DNA of 64,000 nucleotides from Agarivorans aestuarii (GCF_019670125.1 NZ_AP023033.1:2097001-2161000); one strand, 5' to 3'. Numbered from the stretch's first letter, positions 6,567-16,237 are shown. Notes: generated from the sequence alone by a model not told the origin. Numbers and translations: made by a program.

Positions 6567-9281
6567 ATGTATCTCAAGAAAACAGCGATATCTTGCTTAG
6601 TTGCAGCTGCTTTCCTATCAGCTTGTAATAGCTCTAGCGATCTCGTTACAAGGCCTGAGGTGTCAACATCGTTGCCATACTTTGCAGAGTGGCCACAAAT
6701 TAACAGTGCAGTCTTAAAAGATGAGGCAATAGAAGCAGAAGTGGTTGCGATTCTTGCGCAAATGACTCTGGAAGAAAAAGTAGGGCAAATGATTCAGCCC
6801 AATTTATTAGAAGTAACACCCGCAGAAGCGAAACAGTATAAGCTTGGTTCCTTGCTTAACGGTGGGGGAGCATGGCCAAACAATAACAAACATTCGACTG
6901 CCCAAGATTGGGTAAATGCTGCAGATGATTATTGGAAAGCGTTAGAAGAAGCGTATGAAGGACGAGGGTTTAGAATTCCGTTTATGTGGGCAACTGATGC
7001 AGTTCACGGGCATAATAACGTCTACCGCGCGACGGTGTTCCCCCACAACATTGGTCTGGGAGCAGCCAATAACCCCGAGTTAATTAAACGAATTGGTCAA
7101 GCCACTGCCGAAGAAGTCTCGGTCACCGGATTAGATTGGACCTTTGCGCCTACTGTTGCGTCTCCTCGCGATTATCGTTGGGGCAGGGTTTACGAAGGCT
7201 ACTCGGAAGATCCAGAAATTATTTATTCGTTCGCAGGAAAAATGGTTGAGGGCTTACAAGGTGGGAGCACTGGCCTAAAAGGGCAGCGCAACGTTATATC
7301 TAATGTTAAGCACTGGGTAGGCGATGGTGGAACCTTAGAAGGGGAAGATCGCGGAGAAAATCATTACTCAGAAGAGTACTTACGTAACATTCATGCGACA
7401 GGTTATTTTTCTGGGTTAGATGCCGGTGCTCAAGTGGTGATGAGTTCGTTTAACTCATGGCATGACGAAGCCAATTACGACCTGAACGAAGACAGTGGCG
7501 CAGCGGTTTACAACTATAAACTACATGGCAGCAAATACCTGCTTAACGATATTCTAAAAGACAGAATGGGCTTTGATGGCTTAATCGTTACCGACTGGAA
7601 TGGGCAAGGAGAGCTTGATGGATGTACTGCCGCTAACTGCCCAGAAGCGGTTAATGCGGGTAACGATGTCTTCATGGTAACTTCGCGTAGTGATTGGCAA
7701 GCGTTTTACCATAACGTTATTAGCCAAGTGAATAATGGCACCATATCGATGGCGCGTATCGACGATGCGGTCACGCGTATCTTGCGGGTTAAAATGCGCG
7801 CGAATCTTTGGGAAAAACCCAAACCTTCTATGCGAGAGCTAGCGGGTAACGACAGCATCTTGGGTTCAGATGCTCACCGAGCGATTGCCAGACAAGCGGT
7901 GAGCGAGTCCTTGGTATTACTAAAAAATGAAGAGGGCATATTACCCTTAAGTAACAATAAGTCCTACCTGGTCCTTGGAAGCGCAGCTAATAGCATTCAA
8001 AAGCAAACCGGTGGTTGGAGTTTAACTTGGCAAGGTGATGGAAACACCATCGGCGCCGACTTTCCAGGTGCTAGCACCTTCCTGATGGCGATAAGAGAGC
8101 AAGTTGGTACAGAAAATGTTTACACCGACGCCTCATCTGCACCTGATGATACCATTGCTATTGTTGTGATTGGTGAAGATCCTTATGCCGAAATGTTTGG
8201 CGATATAAAAGCAAACCAGACCTTAGAGTTCGCATCCTTAAAGTCATCTTATGCCAGTGACTCTTCGATAGTTCAAACCATGAAAAATGCAGGGCGAGAA
8301 GTTGTTACTATCTTCTATTCAGGTCGCCCTTTGTATGTAAACGAAGAAATCAATAACTCCAACGCCTTTGTTGCAGCTTGGCTACCAGGTACAGAGGCTG
8401 GCGGTATAACCGATGTTCTATTTGCAAAATCTGGTGCTGATTTTAAAGGGCGCTTGTCTTACTCTTGGCCAATGAAGAAGTGTTCAACCACAATTAACCG
8501 ACATGCTCCTAATATTGAAGGCTATGTTACACCTGCAATGGAACAAGACATCGAAGGCGAACATAAGCCTTTGTTCCCCTACGGCTATGGTTTGGCTTAC
8601 TTATCTAGTGATACACAAGGAGTTGAATATAACCTTGATGACCTACCTTTAGATGAGCGCAATTTAGGCTGCGGTGTTGATGAACCGGACACTGGTGTAG
8701 CAGCCATCAACTTAGAAATATTTGGACCATCGGAGAGTGGTGAGTTTGACCCACGTATTGCAGGTGAGGCTAATAATTGGACGGCTTTTGAAGTAGACCG
8801 TGGTTCAGTAACATCTATTGATGCTCTCACGGTTACACCAATTAACTACTTACATCAGCAAGATGCTGTAAAGCTTGAGTTTGGTAATTCTTTGGCAGAA
8901 ATCTTTTTTGAAACAATTGATGGCGGCCCAAGTGATCAAAACGCTTATCTAAATGCTGATTCGACACTGCAATTTGATATTCAATTACTGTCTGCAGCGC
9001 CAAGCTCTATGCGCTTAAGAGCAGATTGTGAGTATCCATGTACTGGTGAAGTTGATATCTCAACTGCCTTACCAAGCGTAAGGGTTGAGGGAGATGCAGA
9101 GTGGGATACCATAAAAGTGCCCCTTAGCTGTCTGGCTGAAAATGGCACCGAGTTCTCATTAGTCGATAAAGTTTTTCTGTTACAAAGCGCGGATCCTGTC
9201 AGCTTAAATCTAGGTAACGTCCGTTATGTTCCGCGTTCTTTAGATGAGGCAGCTGACGCATTATCTTGTGAGGATATTTAA
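6567..9281 (+). CDS. GH3 family beta-glucosidase/exo-glucanase lipoprotein
   Basis: Secreted beta-glucoside hydrolase of 904 residues, similar in architecture to marine ExoP-type enzymes. A lipoprotein signal peptide ends in the lipobox LSAC, making C20 the lipidated residue. The GH3 N-terminal TIM barrel (about 60-410) has MTLEEKVGQM, WATDAVHGHNN and FAPTVASPRDYRWGR, with the likely nucleophile Asp in IVTDWNG. The GH3 C-terminal alpha/beta sandwich follows (about 440-680; SESLVLLKNE, GWSLTWQG), then a beta-rich C-terminal module (about 700-900) like the galactose-binding-like domain of ExoP enzymes. The upstream CelR-like operators support a beta-1,4 or mixed-linkage glucan role; the exact substrate is not shown. 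Confidence 0.93.
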   Translation: MYLKKTAISCLVAAAFLSACNSSSDLVTRPEVSTSLPYFAEWPQINSAVLKDEAIEAEVVAILAQMTLEEKVGQMIQPNLLEVTPAEAKQYKLGSLLNGGGAWPNNNKHSTAQDWVNAADDYWKALEEAYEGRGFRIPFMWATDAVHGHNNVYRATVFPHNIGLGAANNPELIKRIGQATAEEVSVTGLDWTFAPTVASPRDYRWGRVYEGYSEDPEIIYSFAGKMVEGLQGGSTGLKGQRNVISNVKHWVGDGGTLEGEDRGENHYSEEYLRNIHATGYFSGLDAGAQVVMSSFNSWHDEANYDLNEDSGAAVYNYKLHGSKYLLNDILKDRMGFDGLIVTDWNGQGELDGCTAANCPEAVNAGNDVFMVTSRSDWQAFYHNVISQVNNGTISMARIDDAVTRILRVKMRANLWEKPKPSMRELAGNDSILGSDAHRAIARQAVSESLVLLKNEEGILPLSNNKSYLVLGSAANSIQKQTGGWSLTWQGDGNTIGADFPGASTFLMAIREQVGTENVYTDASSAPDDTIAIVVIGEDPYAEMFGDIKANQTLEFASLKSSYASDSSIVQTMKNAGREVVTIFYSGRPLYVNEEINNSNAFVAAWLPGTEAGGITDVLFAKSGADFKGRLSYSWPMKKCSTTINRHAPNIEGYVTPAMEQDIEGEHKPLFPYGYGLAYLSSDTQGVEYNLDDLPLDERNLGCGVDEPDTGVAAINLEIFGPSESGEFDPRIAGEANNWTAFEVDRGSVTSIDALTVTPINYLHQQDAVKLEFGNSLAEIFFETIDGGPSDQNAYLNADSTLQFDIQLLSAAPSSMRLRADCEYPCTGEVDISTALPSVRVEGDAEWDTIKVPLSCLAENGTEFSLVDKVFLLQSADPVSLNLGNVRYVPRSLDEAADALSCEDI

Positions 9282-9314
9282 GTCTAATAGGCTTAACGAG
9301 TACCTTTAACTAAC

Positions 9315-9350
9315 CAAGAGCCACTACCTTGTAGATGGCTCTTGTTTTTA
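9315..9350. terminator. Terminator between the convergent GH3 and chemoreceptor genes
   Basis: CAAGAGCCA (9315-9323) and TGGCTCTTG (9336-9344) form a 9-bp perfect stem followed by TTTTTA on the plus strand. Confidence 0.75.
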
Positions 9351-9403
9351 TAGTGTACTCTTTTTACCGTATGTTGTAGAAACTCAAAGTTATTTAACTT
9401 AGC

Positions 9404-11407
9404 TTACAGTTGATACTTATTAACTATCTGCTGCAACTTATCTACTTCTTGTCCAATGCTGCCACTGGCTTGGCTCGCTTCATCTGCAAGAAGCAGCGCG
9501 GCATTGGCACCATCAGATATTTGCACGATATTGAGTTCCACTTCGTCCATTACTTTACTTTGTTCTTCAATCGCGCTGGCGATGTTAGTGTTCAAATCAA
9601 CAACTTCGTCTACACGTTGAGTAATATTGGTAAAAGAGCCACCAGCTTCTTCGGCTTGTTCAACACCGCTAAGTGCGCGGCTGCTAGCATTTGCCATGGC
9701 ATTAACTGAACTCGACGATCCAGATTGTAAACCTTCGATCATTTTCTGAATTTCATCAGTTGAGGTTTGGGTTCTGTTGGCAAGGGTTCTCACTTCATCA
9801 GCAACCACCGCAAAGCCACGACCTTGTTCTCCAGCTCGAGCCGCTTCAATAGCTGCGTTTAATGCTAAAAGATTGGTTTGTTCGGCGATGTTCCTAATGA
9901 CATCGATAACACCACCTATTGCGCTTGTTTGCTCTTGTAGCTGATTGAGTGAGGTAGAGGTGGTAAGTACTTCTTCATTTATTAGACCAATCGTTGAAAT
10001 GGTTTCGCTGACAATCGTTTGGCCGTTAACAACTGCTTGTTGGGAGGCTAGGGTAGAGTCTGCGGCTTTATTCGCATCTTCAGCCATGTTGTTAACAGTG
10101 GCATTCATTTCTGCAACAGCAGTGGCTACTTGCTGTGTTTCTAGTTGCTGCTGATTAATCGCATCCCTCACTTCTTGCGATTTGCCATCAATTTGTTGGG
10201 TAGCAATTAACATTTCTTGGGAGCCGCTCTTAACTTGTTCTAACAACGATCGTAAGGCTTCTAAGGTGGTTTTATAGTCATGGGCAATGTCAGCAAGTTC
10301 GTCAGAACCATATACCGTTAAATCTTGGCTTAGGTCACCTTGATTAACCCTACCTGCTACATAGCGAATTTGTTTAACGGTGCGTCTAATGGATAGATAA
10401 GCACCAATCATGAAATAGCAACATGCTAGTAGCACCCCGAGTAGGGCAAACAGCATAACGGCTCGTTTTTGTTCGGCATTGGCTTTACGCTTACCTAACT
10501 CTTCGCCAAAGTAGCTAAGCGAGGCAGCGGTAAAATCTTCGATTTGGCTTAAGCTGTTATTGGCAAACTGAAAAACAGTATCGGTATTGGTTTTAACTTG
10601 TTGGTCTTTAAGAATTTCATCGCGAATCAAATTAACGATTTGCTTTATGCTTTCGGTAGTTTGCTGTGCTTGTTTACCCAGTTTATTTTCAAATTGTTTA
10701 TCGTAAGATACCAGTTGTGCCAAGGCTTTATCCATATCGTTAAGCACTTCGATGGCATTATCGGTTCTAAACTGAAGATCAGCATTACCTTCAGCGTCGA
10801 GAATGCCAAAGTCAGCAATGTCGCCTCCTTTATCTCTTAGCCTAGCTATGTTGCTTTGTAATATAGGTAAACGGGCGGTAGCTATGTCTATTAGGTAATA
10901 ACTGCTTACTTCTGGATCTCTAGTTAATCCACTATTTGCGGCTACGCTATAGGTGATGGCTCTAACTTGTCTAAGGAAGGCTTCATGCTCAATGAGCAGC
11001 TTACCTAAAGAGCTTTTACTTTCAGCCAGGGCCTGCCAGCTCTGTTGGGCTTGTTCCATCGACGTTTTATTATCGCCAGAAAGTTGTGAGCTTAGTTGTT
11101 GCAGGGTGCTGTTTAAATCTTGCTGAATAGAGCTGAGTTCATCTTTGTCGTAATCTGCGCCCATCGTTCTTAGCGTGTTTAAATGCTGGTGCCTCACTAC
11201 CGAATTGGAGATACCGGGCAGTTGGCTAACAATCTCGTATCCTGCTAACTCATTCCCGGTAAATGTTATTTCTTTATTCATGGTGAGGATTATTGACCCA
11301 AAACCATAAACGATTGGCATTAAAAACAAGCAAGTCCACATTATGAACTTGTATTTAAAACCTACTCTGTCACTTAAATAAACGGCAGGGGAAAAAATAC
11401 TACTCAT
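9404..11407 (-). CDS. Methyl-accepting chemotaxis protein
   Basis: Membrane chemoreceptor. An N-terminal transmembrane helix (about 20-42) is followed by a long helical periplasmic sensing region, a second transmembrane helix ([20 protein letters not shown]), a HAMP region and the signalling domain. Its hairpin tip reads [21 protein letters not shown] chose ATG at 11407, giving 667 residues: AAAGGAG lies seven bases upstream, and a longer TTG version from 11434 would place that ribosome-binding site inside the coding region. No CheW-binding pentapeptide for CheR is seen at the C-terminus. Its ligand is unknown; neighbours allow sugars or guanidine, but nothing in the sequence decides. Confidence 0.93.
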   Translation of the reverse strand: MSSIFSPAVYLSDRVGFKYKFIMWTCLFLMPIVYGFGSIILTMNKEITFTGNELAGYEIVSQLPGISNSVVRHQHLNTLRTMGADYDKDELSSIQQDLNSTLQQLSSQLSGDNKTSMEQAQQSWQALAESKSSLGKLLIEHEAFLRQVRAITYSVAANSGLTRDPEVSSYYLIDIATARLPILQSNIARLRDKGGDIADFGILDAEGNADLQFRTDNAIEVLNDMDKALAQLVSYDKQFENKLGKQAQQTTESIKQIVNLIRDEILKDQQVKTNTDTVFQFANNSLSQIEDFTAASLSYFGEELGKRKANAEQKRAVMLFALLGVLLACCYFMIGAYLSIRRTVKQIRYVAGRVNQGDLSQDLTVYGSDELADIAHDYKTTLEALRSLLEQVKSGSQEMLIATQQIDGKSQEVRDAINQQQLETQQVATAVAEMNATVNNMAEDANKAADSTLASQQAVVNGQTIVSETISTIGLINEEVLTTSTSLNQLQEQTSAIGGVIDVIRNIAEQTNLLALNAAIEAARAGEQGRGFAVVADEVRTLANRTQTSTDEIQKMIEGLQSGSSSSVNAMANASSRALSGVEQAEEAGGSFTNITQRVDEVVDLNTNIASAIEEQSKVMDEVELNIVQISDGANAALLLADEASQASGSIGQEVDKLQQIVNKYQL

Positions 11408-11685
11408 GCATAACTCCTTTTTGCTGAGTGCCAATCAAGAACGCTTAATTCATCACGCTAATGTAATTAGTTATTCGAGTATAAATATAAAAAATCAAAT
11501 AGGTATAGCCAAAAGCAATAAGTGATCTACTTAGGCCTAGTTAGTTTCACTTGTTAACTTAAGTTGTTGATGAATATAAGTCTTTGAAACATCTCAGTAG
11601 ATTGCTCGTTGCTTATCTTTATATTGTAGCCACAATATTGTTTTCTTCTCACACGGCGTAACACGCCCTTGTTTTATTAAGTTTT

Positions 11686-11721
11686 GGTGCAAAAATCACA
11701 TATTTGCACCGTTGTGGTGCT
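11686..11721 (+). promoter_or_regulatory. NtrC-type enhancer sites of the guanidine operon
   Basis: TGCACC-GTTGT-GGTGCT (11705-11721) fits the NtrC (GlnG) consensus TGCACY-N5-RGTGCA and has the same layout as the enhancer of E. coli glnA. An overlapping inverted repeat GGTGCAAA/TTTGCACC spans 11686-11710. The site is centred about 100 bp upstream of the predicted sigma-54 start, the usual enhancer distance. Confidence 0.75.
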
Positions 11722-11785
11722 TTAGGGTGGCAATTGCTGGGGCTTCATTTAGTGATTTATACCTAAATGGAGGGATGTGTTAGCG

Positions 11786-11803
11786 TTGGCATAGCCATTG
11801 CTA
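11786..11803 (+). promoter_or_regulatory. Sigma-54 promoter of the guanidine operon
   Basis: TTGGCATAGCCATTGCTA has the -24 GG (11788-11789) and -12 GC (11800-11801) exactly 10 bp apart, with TGGCA and TTGCT as in the RpoN consensus. Transcription would start near 11813, about 57 bases before the riboswitch. Together with the NtrC site this implies induction under nitrogen limitation. Confidence 0.78.
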
Positions 11804-11869
11804 CTTTAACTATGCGACATGAGAGATGTATGGCTCTGCCTCATCAAGAGCCGCTTAAAATTTGCAATA

Positions 11870-11962
11870 GACATCTAGGGTTCCGGCTGCAACGCAGTGT
11901 CTGGACCGAGAGTTGTCAACCTCATAGAGGTTACACGGAGGGATAAAAGCCCGGGAGATGAC
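11870..11962 (+). ncRNA. Guanidine-I (ykkC) riboswitch
   Basis: The leader carries the conserved ykkC blocks in order: CTAGGGTTCCG, GGACCGAGAG, ACACGGAGGGATAAAAGC and CCCGGGAGA. A closing P1 helix can form between GACATCT (11870-11876) and AGATGAC near 11962. A separate hairpin (GGCTCT/AGAGCC, 11832-11852) precedes it. The downstream genes are the guanidine degradation set, so the guanidine-binding subtype rather than the ppGpp or PRPP subtypes is indicated by context. Confidence 0.93.
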
Positions 11963-11991
11963 AATAAATACGTCTCTCATGTTTTTATTTT
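11953..11991 (+). terminator. Riboswitch expression platform: intrinsic terminator
   Basis: GGGAGATG (11953-11960) can pair with CGTCTCTC (11971-11978) around a 10-nt AT-rich loop, followed by a T-rich tract. The 5' arm is part of the conserved CCCGGGAGA block and of the aptamer's P1 3' strand, so terminator and ligand-bound aptamer are mutually exclusive: an ON switch. Confidence 0.75.
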
Positions 11992-12018
11992 AAAGTGCAT
12001 AACCACATTGAGGTGACC

Positions 12019-13101
12019 ATGTTAAAACTAATTAAATCTCCACTCCGTACTTTGGCCGTAGCAGCCACCATCGTTAGCGCCAGCGCGCTTAGTATTGTAT
12101 CTGCACAAGCAGACGATAAACCAACTTATAAACTCGCTTGGACTATCTATGTTGGTTGGATGCCATGGGATTATGGTGCAGCCTCGGGCATTGTTGATAA
12201 ATGGGCCGACAAATACGATATCAATATCGAAGTAGTGCAGGTGAATGACTACATCGAGTCAATTAACCAATACACCGCCGGTGGTTTTGATGCCACAGTA
12301 ATGACCAACATGGACGCACTAACTATTCCTGCTGCCAGTGGCGTGGATTCAACAGCGCTAATTGTTGGTGACTTTTCAAATGGTAACGACGGTGTAGTAC
12401 TTAAAGGTGATAAAGCTCTTGCCGACATTAAAGGCGAAAAAGTTAACTTAGTAGAGTTAAGTGTTTCGCATTATTTGTTAGCTCGCGCCTTAGAATCAGT
12501 AGACTTGAAAGAGCGTGATATCAAAGTTGAAAACACCTCCGACGCCGATTTAGTTGCCGCATTCACTACCAAAGATGTAACAGCTGTTACCACTTGGAAC
12601 CCGCTACTAAGCGAAATTGTGGCAATGCCAGATACCAACATGGTGTTCGATTCATCTAAGATCCCTGGTGAAATCATCGACTTGCTAGTAGTGAATACCG
12701 ATACGCTTAAGCAAGACCCTAAGCTAGGTAAAGCCCTAACCGGCGCATGGTACGAGATTATGGCAACTATGTCGGGTGATGATGAAGCAGCAATGAAAGC
12801 TCGTGCATTTATGGCTGAAGCATCAGGTACCGATTTGGCCGGGTATGATGCGCAATTGGCGTCTACTAAAATGTTCTACCAACCTCAAGACGCGGTTGAT
12901 TTTACCAATAGCGCAACCCTTAAAAGCACCATGGCTAAAGTAGCCGAGTTTTCGCACCATCACGGTTTGTTAGGTGAAGGCGCACCAGATGCTAGCTTTA
13001 TCGGTATCGAAACTCCATCAGGTGTTTATGGCGATTCAAGCAACGTAAAACTTCGCTTTACAGCCGAGTACATGGATATGGCTGCTGAAGGCAAATTATA
13101 A
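12019..13101 (+). CDS. ABC transporter substrate-binding protein, urea/guanidine carboxylase-linked
   Basis: Periplasmic binding protein of 360 residues in the nitrate/sulfonate/taurine fold group, of the type found beside urea-carboxylase-like genes. It has a cleavable signal peptide (basic MLKLIKSPLR, hydrophobic core, cleavage after SAQA near residue 31). The mature protein begins DDKPTYKLAWTIYVGWMPWDYG. I chose ATG 12019 because TGAGGTG lies just upstream; a GTG at 11995 would start without one and would add eight residues before the signal peptide. First gene of the operon; guanidine is the probable ligand by context. Confidence 0.9.
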   Translation: MLKLIKSPLRTLAVAATIVSASALSIVSAQADDKPTYKLAWTIYVGWMPWDYGAASGIVDKWADKYDINIEVVQVNDYIESINQYTAGGFDATVMTNMDALTIPAASGVDSTALIVGDFSNGNDGVVLKGDKALADIKGEKVNLVELSVSHYLLARALESVDLKERDIKVENTSDADLVAAFTTKDVTAVTTWNPLLSEIVAMPDTNMVFDSSKIPGEIIDLLVVNTDTLKQDPKLGKALTGAWYEIMATMSGDDEAAMKARAFMAEASGTDLAGYDAQLASTKMFYQPQDAVDFTNSATLKSTMAKVAEFSHHHGLLGEGAPDASFIGIETPSGVYGDSSNVKLRFTAEYMDMAAEGKL

Positions 13102-13111
13102 GGCTCTGCCT

Positions 13112-13936
13112 ATGACTCGCATAATTAATAAAAAACCTAGCCGCTTTGTGCGGCTGATGTTGGGCCTACTACCGTTTTTGCTGCTAATTGCTTTATACAT
13201 GGCTGCATCACAGACGCGTTTAGCAGACAATCCAAACGATAAGTTATTGCCTGCTATGTCGAGTTTTGTGGAAGCAATTAACCGCATGGCGTTTGAGCCT
13301 AGCAAGCGTAGCGGCGAATACTTAATGCTGGCAGATACGGTAGCTAGCTTAACTCGCTTGGCGCTTGGGGTAGGGATCAGCGCCTTAGTGGCCTTAATGG
13401 TGGGAGTTGCTAATGGCATGGTGCCATTTGTACGTGCACCTCTATCGCCATTGGTTACTGCCATCTCGCTCATTCCGCCCATGGCAATTTTGCCGATTCT
13501 GTTCATTGTGTTTGGCTTGGGGGAGTTATCTAAAGTGATGCTGATCATCATTGGGATCTGCCCAATTATGATTAGAGACCTGCAGCTGCGTACCGATGCA
13601 CTGCCTAATGAACAGATCTTAAAAGCGCAAACTTTAGGTGCGTCTAGTTGGCAGACCATTATTGCGGTAGTCATTCCGCAAATTCTGCCAAAGCTAATCG
13701 AAGCGGTTCGTTTAACCTTGGGCAGTGCTTGGCTATTTTTGATTGCTGCAGAGGCAATTGCTGCCACAGAAGGCTTGGGTTATCGCATCTTCCTTATTCG
13801 CCGGTATTTGGCGATGGACGTGATTTTACCTTACGTGCTGTGGATTAGTGTGTTGGCCTTTGTAATGGATTGGCTGCTGCGCAAGTTGTCGGTGCATGCT
13901 TTTTCTTGGTATCACAAAACACAAGGAGACGCATAA
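13112..13936 (+). CDS. ABC transporter permease (guanidine operon)
   Basis: Inner-membrane permease of the BinPDT (nitrate/taurine SsuC-like) type, 274 residues and about six transmembrane helices. The EAA-type cytoplasmic loop is visible as TLGASSWQTIIAVVIPQILP (about 177-196). It starts 10 bp after the binding protein and overlaps the ATPase start (TAATG), so the three transporter genes are translated together. It is expected to carry guanidine inward; direct evidence for the substrate is only context. Confidence 0.92.
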   Translation: MTRIINKKPSRFVRLMLGLLPFLLLIALYMAASQTRLADNPNDKLLPAMSSFVEAINRMAFEPSKRSGEYLMLADTVASLTRLALGVGISALVALMVGVANGMVPFVRAPLSPLVTAISLIPPMAILPILFIVFGLGELSKVMLIIIGICPIMIRDLQLRTDALPNEQILKAQTLGASSWQTIIAVVIPQILPKLIEAVRLTLGSAWLFLIAAEAIAATEGLGYRIFLIRRYLAMDVILPYVLWISVLAFVMDWLLRKLSVHAFSWYHKTQGDA

Positions 13937-14721
13937 TGAGCACTCCAATCATTCAAGCCATAGACGTTTGGAAAGAGTACGGCGACAACGTAGTGCTAGA
14001 GCGCTTAAACCTAAGTGTTGAAGAAGGCGAGTTTGTTAGCATTGTAGGCGCCTCTGGCTGCGGTAAATCTACTTTTCTCAACTTGCTACTAGGGAATGAA
14101 ACTGCCAGCCGTGGCAAGCTTTTGTTAAATGGCGAACCGTTGCCTAATGAACCAGGGCCAGAGCGTGGCATTGTGTTTCAAAAGTACTCAGTGTTTCCCC
14201 ACTTAACGGCAGTGCAAAACGTTATGCTAAGTGATGTATTTGCTAAAGCACCAGTGCTTGCGAGTCTATTTGGTAAAGCCAAGCAACAGGCATACAGCCA
14301 AGCAATGGCAATGTTAGATAAAGTAGGTTTAACGGAAGCCGCGCATAAATACCCAACAGAGATGTCTGGTGGTATGCAGCAACGCTTGGCAATTGCTCAA
14401 GCCTTGATGAAAAAGCCAAAGATATTGCTACTAGACGAACCCTTTGGCGCGCTTGATCCCGGCATTCGTAAAGACATGCACAAGCTAGTTCATCAGTTGT
14501 GGCAAGAGCACAAACTTACCATTTTTATGATTACCCACGATCTCTCCGAAGGTTTTAGCTTAGGCAATCGCCTATGGGTGTTTGACAAGCATCGTCATGA
14601 TGCACAGCACCCCGAGCGCTTTGGCGCGCAAGTCACCTTCGATATTCCTATTAGCAAAGACAGCGATGCTGCTCGCTTTAGTGAAGAGATGAAGCCGATT
14701 ATTGATAAGTCGGTGGCCTAA
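13936..14721 (+). CDS. ABC transporter ATP-binding protein (guanidine operon)
   Basis: Cytoplasmic ATPase of 261 residues with Walker A GASGCGKST, Q-loop FQKYSVFPH, ABC signature MSGGMQQRLAIAQAL, Walker B ILLLDEPFGALD and switch histidine ITHD. The start is ATG 13936, inside the permease stop (TAATG), with AAGGAGA upstream. A longer frame to 13870 overlaps the permease and lacks a ribosome-binding site. Confidence 0.94.
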   Translation: MSTPIIQAIDVWKEYGDNVVLERLNLSVEEGEFVSIVGASGCGKSTFLNLLLGNETASRGKLLLNGEPLPNEPGPERGIVFQKYSVFPHLTAVQNVMLSDVFAKAPVLASLFGKAKQQAYSQAMAMLDKVGLTEAAHKYPTEMSGGMQQRLAIAQALMKKPKILLLDEPFGALDPGIRKDMHKLVHQLWQEHKLTIFMITHDLSEGFSLGNRLWVFDKHRHDAQHPERFGAQVTFDIPISKDSDAARFSEEMKPIIDKSVA

Positions 14722-14733
14722 TAAGGACAATCT

Positions 14734-15489
14734 ATGAACTCTACTATTTCCCAAGAACCTATTTACCAAGAAGTGATAAACGGTGCCGCGCATTGGTCGG
14801 TAACGGTACCCGCCGGCAAAACCTTGCGTTTTACTAACCCAGAAGGGGCTTCTAACGTGAGCCTATTGTTTTATAACCCAAAGGATTTGTTAGAGCGTTA
14901 TAACGCGCCCGATACCCTTAAATGTCAGCACACCTTTAAACTAACCAAAGGTAATTGTTTGTACTCCGATATGGGGCGAGTGTTTTGCTCTATTACCCGA
15001 GACGATACCGGCTGGATAGACAGCGTAGGTGGCTTAGCAAACAAACATAAGGTCGCCGAGAAATGGGGCGAGCGTAGCTATCAAACTCAAGGTAATTTGT
15101 GGTTACAAAATGGCTACGACGCCATGCTGGTTGAATTAGCTAAATATGGTTTAGGCAAGCGAGATATGGCAGCTAACATTAACCTATTTAGTAAAGTAGC
15201 CGCCGATGCAGAAGGCAATTTGCAGTTTGAGCAAAACGCCAGTAAAGCAGGAGATGTAATCGAACTGCGTTTTGAAATGGACACCTTAGTGCTGATGACA
15301 ACTTGCCCTCATCCAATGAACCCTGCTAGTGAATACCCCAACCATGGTGTTGAAGTTGCGATGGTGGAAGCTGATCCCGTGAGCGAAGACGACTACTGTC
15401 GAAACTTTAGACCAGAGAATGGTCGTGGCTTCGAAAATACCGAACGCTACCGTTGTGTTAGCCAAGCTAGCACTTGTTGTGAAGCTTAG
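14734..15489 (+). CDS. Urea carboxylase-associated protein 1 (DUF1989), carboxyguanidine deiminase subunit
   Basis: A 251-residue DUF1989 protein of the family called urea carboxylase-associated protein 1. In characterised guanidine-degrading bacteria the two DUF1989 proteins form carboxyguanidine deiminase (CgdAB), turning carboxyguanidine into allophanate and ammonia. Conserved Cys/His features include [14 protein letters not shown] and TTCPHPMNP. It sits 12 bp after the ATPase with AAGGA upstream. The pairing with the next gene is as known; which one corresponds to CgdA or CgdB I do not assign. Confidence 0.9.
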   Translation: MNSTISQEPIYQEVINGAAHWSVTVPAGKTLRFTNPEGASNVSLLFYNPKDLLERYNAPDTLKCQHTFKLTKGNCLYSDMGRVFCSITRDDTGWIDSVGGLANKHKVAEKWGERSYQTQGNLWLQNGYDAMLVELAKYGLGKRDMAANINLFSKVAADAEGNLQFEQNASKAGDVIELRFEMDTLVLMTTCPHPMNPASEYPNHGVEVAMVEADPVSEDDYCRNFRPENGRGFENTERYRCVSQASTCCEA

Positions 15490-15518
15490 TTGTAAGCGCT
15501 AAACAAGGAATAATATTC

Positions 15519-16163
15519 ATGATCAAAGAAAGTGATTTACAAGCAGAACAAGCCAGCCAGCGAGAAGTGGTTCCAGCCGGAGACTACTACATGCAGGAGC
15601 TAAAAGCCGGTCAAACGCTGCGAATTTTAGACTTAGAAGGTAACCAAGCAGCAGACACATTGTTTTACAGTGCAGCCGATCCCAGCGAGCGATACAGTGC
15701 AATGGATACCATTCGTGAACAAGGCAATGTTTACTTAACCGCTGGTACAAAACTGTTATCCAACCTAGGTCGCGAAATGCTCACCATTACTGCCGATACC
15801 TGTGGTCGCCACGATACTTTAGGCGGTGCCTGTGCCACCGAAAGCAACACAGTGCGTTATTCATTGGATAAAAAATGCATGCACGCTTGTCGTGATAGTT
15901 GGTTGTTGGCGGTTGCCGAGAACGAACAGTACGGCTTAACCAAGCGCGATATTACCCACAACATTAACTTCTTTATGAACGTGCCAATTACCGCAGCCGG
16001 TGGTTTAACCTTTGAAGACGGCATTAGCGGTGCTGGAAAATATGTAGAAATGCGCGCCGAGATGGACGTGATTGTTCTAATGTCTAACTGCCCGCAGTTA
16101 AACAACCCTTGTAATGGCTACAACCCAACCCCAGTAGAAATGTTGATTTGGGATGCAGCTTAA
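15519..16163 (+). CDS. Urea carboxylase-associated protein 2 (DUF1989), carboxyguanidine deiminase subunit
   Basis: A second, shorter DUF1989 protein of 214 residues. It has the same framework as its neighbour ([48 protein letters not shown]). Conserved cysteines and histidines suggest a metal site, as in this family. Expected to be the partner subunit of carboxyguanidine deiminase. The start has AAGGAATA upstream. The 92-bp gap after it holds the guanidine-II riboswitch. Confidence 0.9.
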   Translation: MIKESDLQAEQASQREVVPAGDYYMQELKAGQTLRILDLEGNQAADTLFYSAADPSERYSAMDTIREQGNVYLTAGTKLLSNLGREMLTITADTCGRHDTLGGACATESNTVRYSLDKKCMHACRDSWLLAVAENEQYGLTKRDITHNINFFMNVPITAAGGLTFEDGISGAGKYVEMRAEMDVIVLMSNCPQLNNPCNGYNPTPVEMLIWDAA

Positions 16164-16192
16164 GCACAAGTAATAACTCTTTAGATTAAGGC

Positions 16193-16237
16193 TAGGGACG
16201 ACCCTAAACACGCCTTGTTATTAGCCGGGACGACCCG
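16193..16237 (+). ncRNA. Guanidine-II (mini-ykkC) riboswitch
   Basis: Two small hairpins with identical ACGA loops: TAGGG-ACGA-CCCTA (16193-16206) and CGGG-ACGA-CCCG (16226-16237), joined by a 19-nt linker. Twin stem-loops with ACGR loops are the defining feature of mini-ykkC/guanidine-II. The linker contains CGCCT (16211-16215), which can pair with the Shine-Dalgarno AGGTG (16246-16250) of the carboxylase, so guanidine binding would free translation. It lies inside an operon that already has a guanidine-I leader. Confidence 0.9.

Noticed and set aside
11728..11750. A second sigma-54-like sequence (TGGCAATTGCTGGGGC)
   Set aside because: The GG and GC elements are 11 rather than 10 bp apart; the site at 11786 has the exact spacing.
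13096..13767. A 223-codon frame on the minus strand opposite the guanidine permease
   Set aside because: Shadow of the permease gene: the plus-strand frame has the transmembrane pattern, the operon context and the coupled start.
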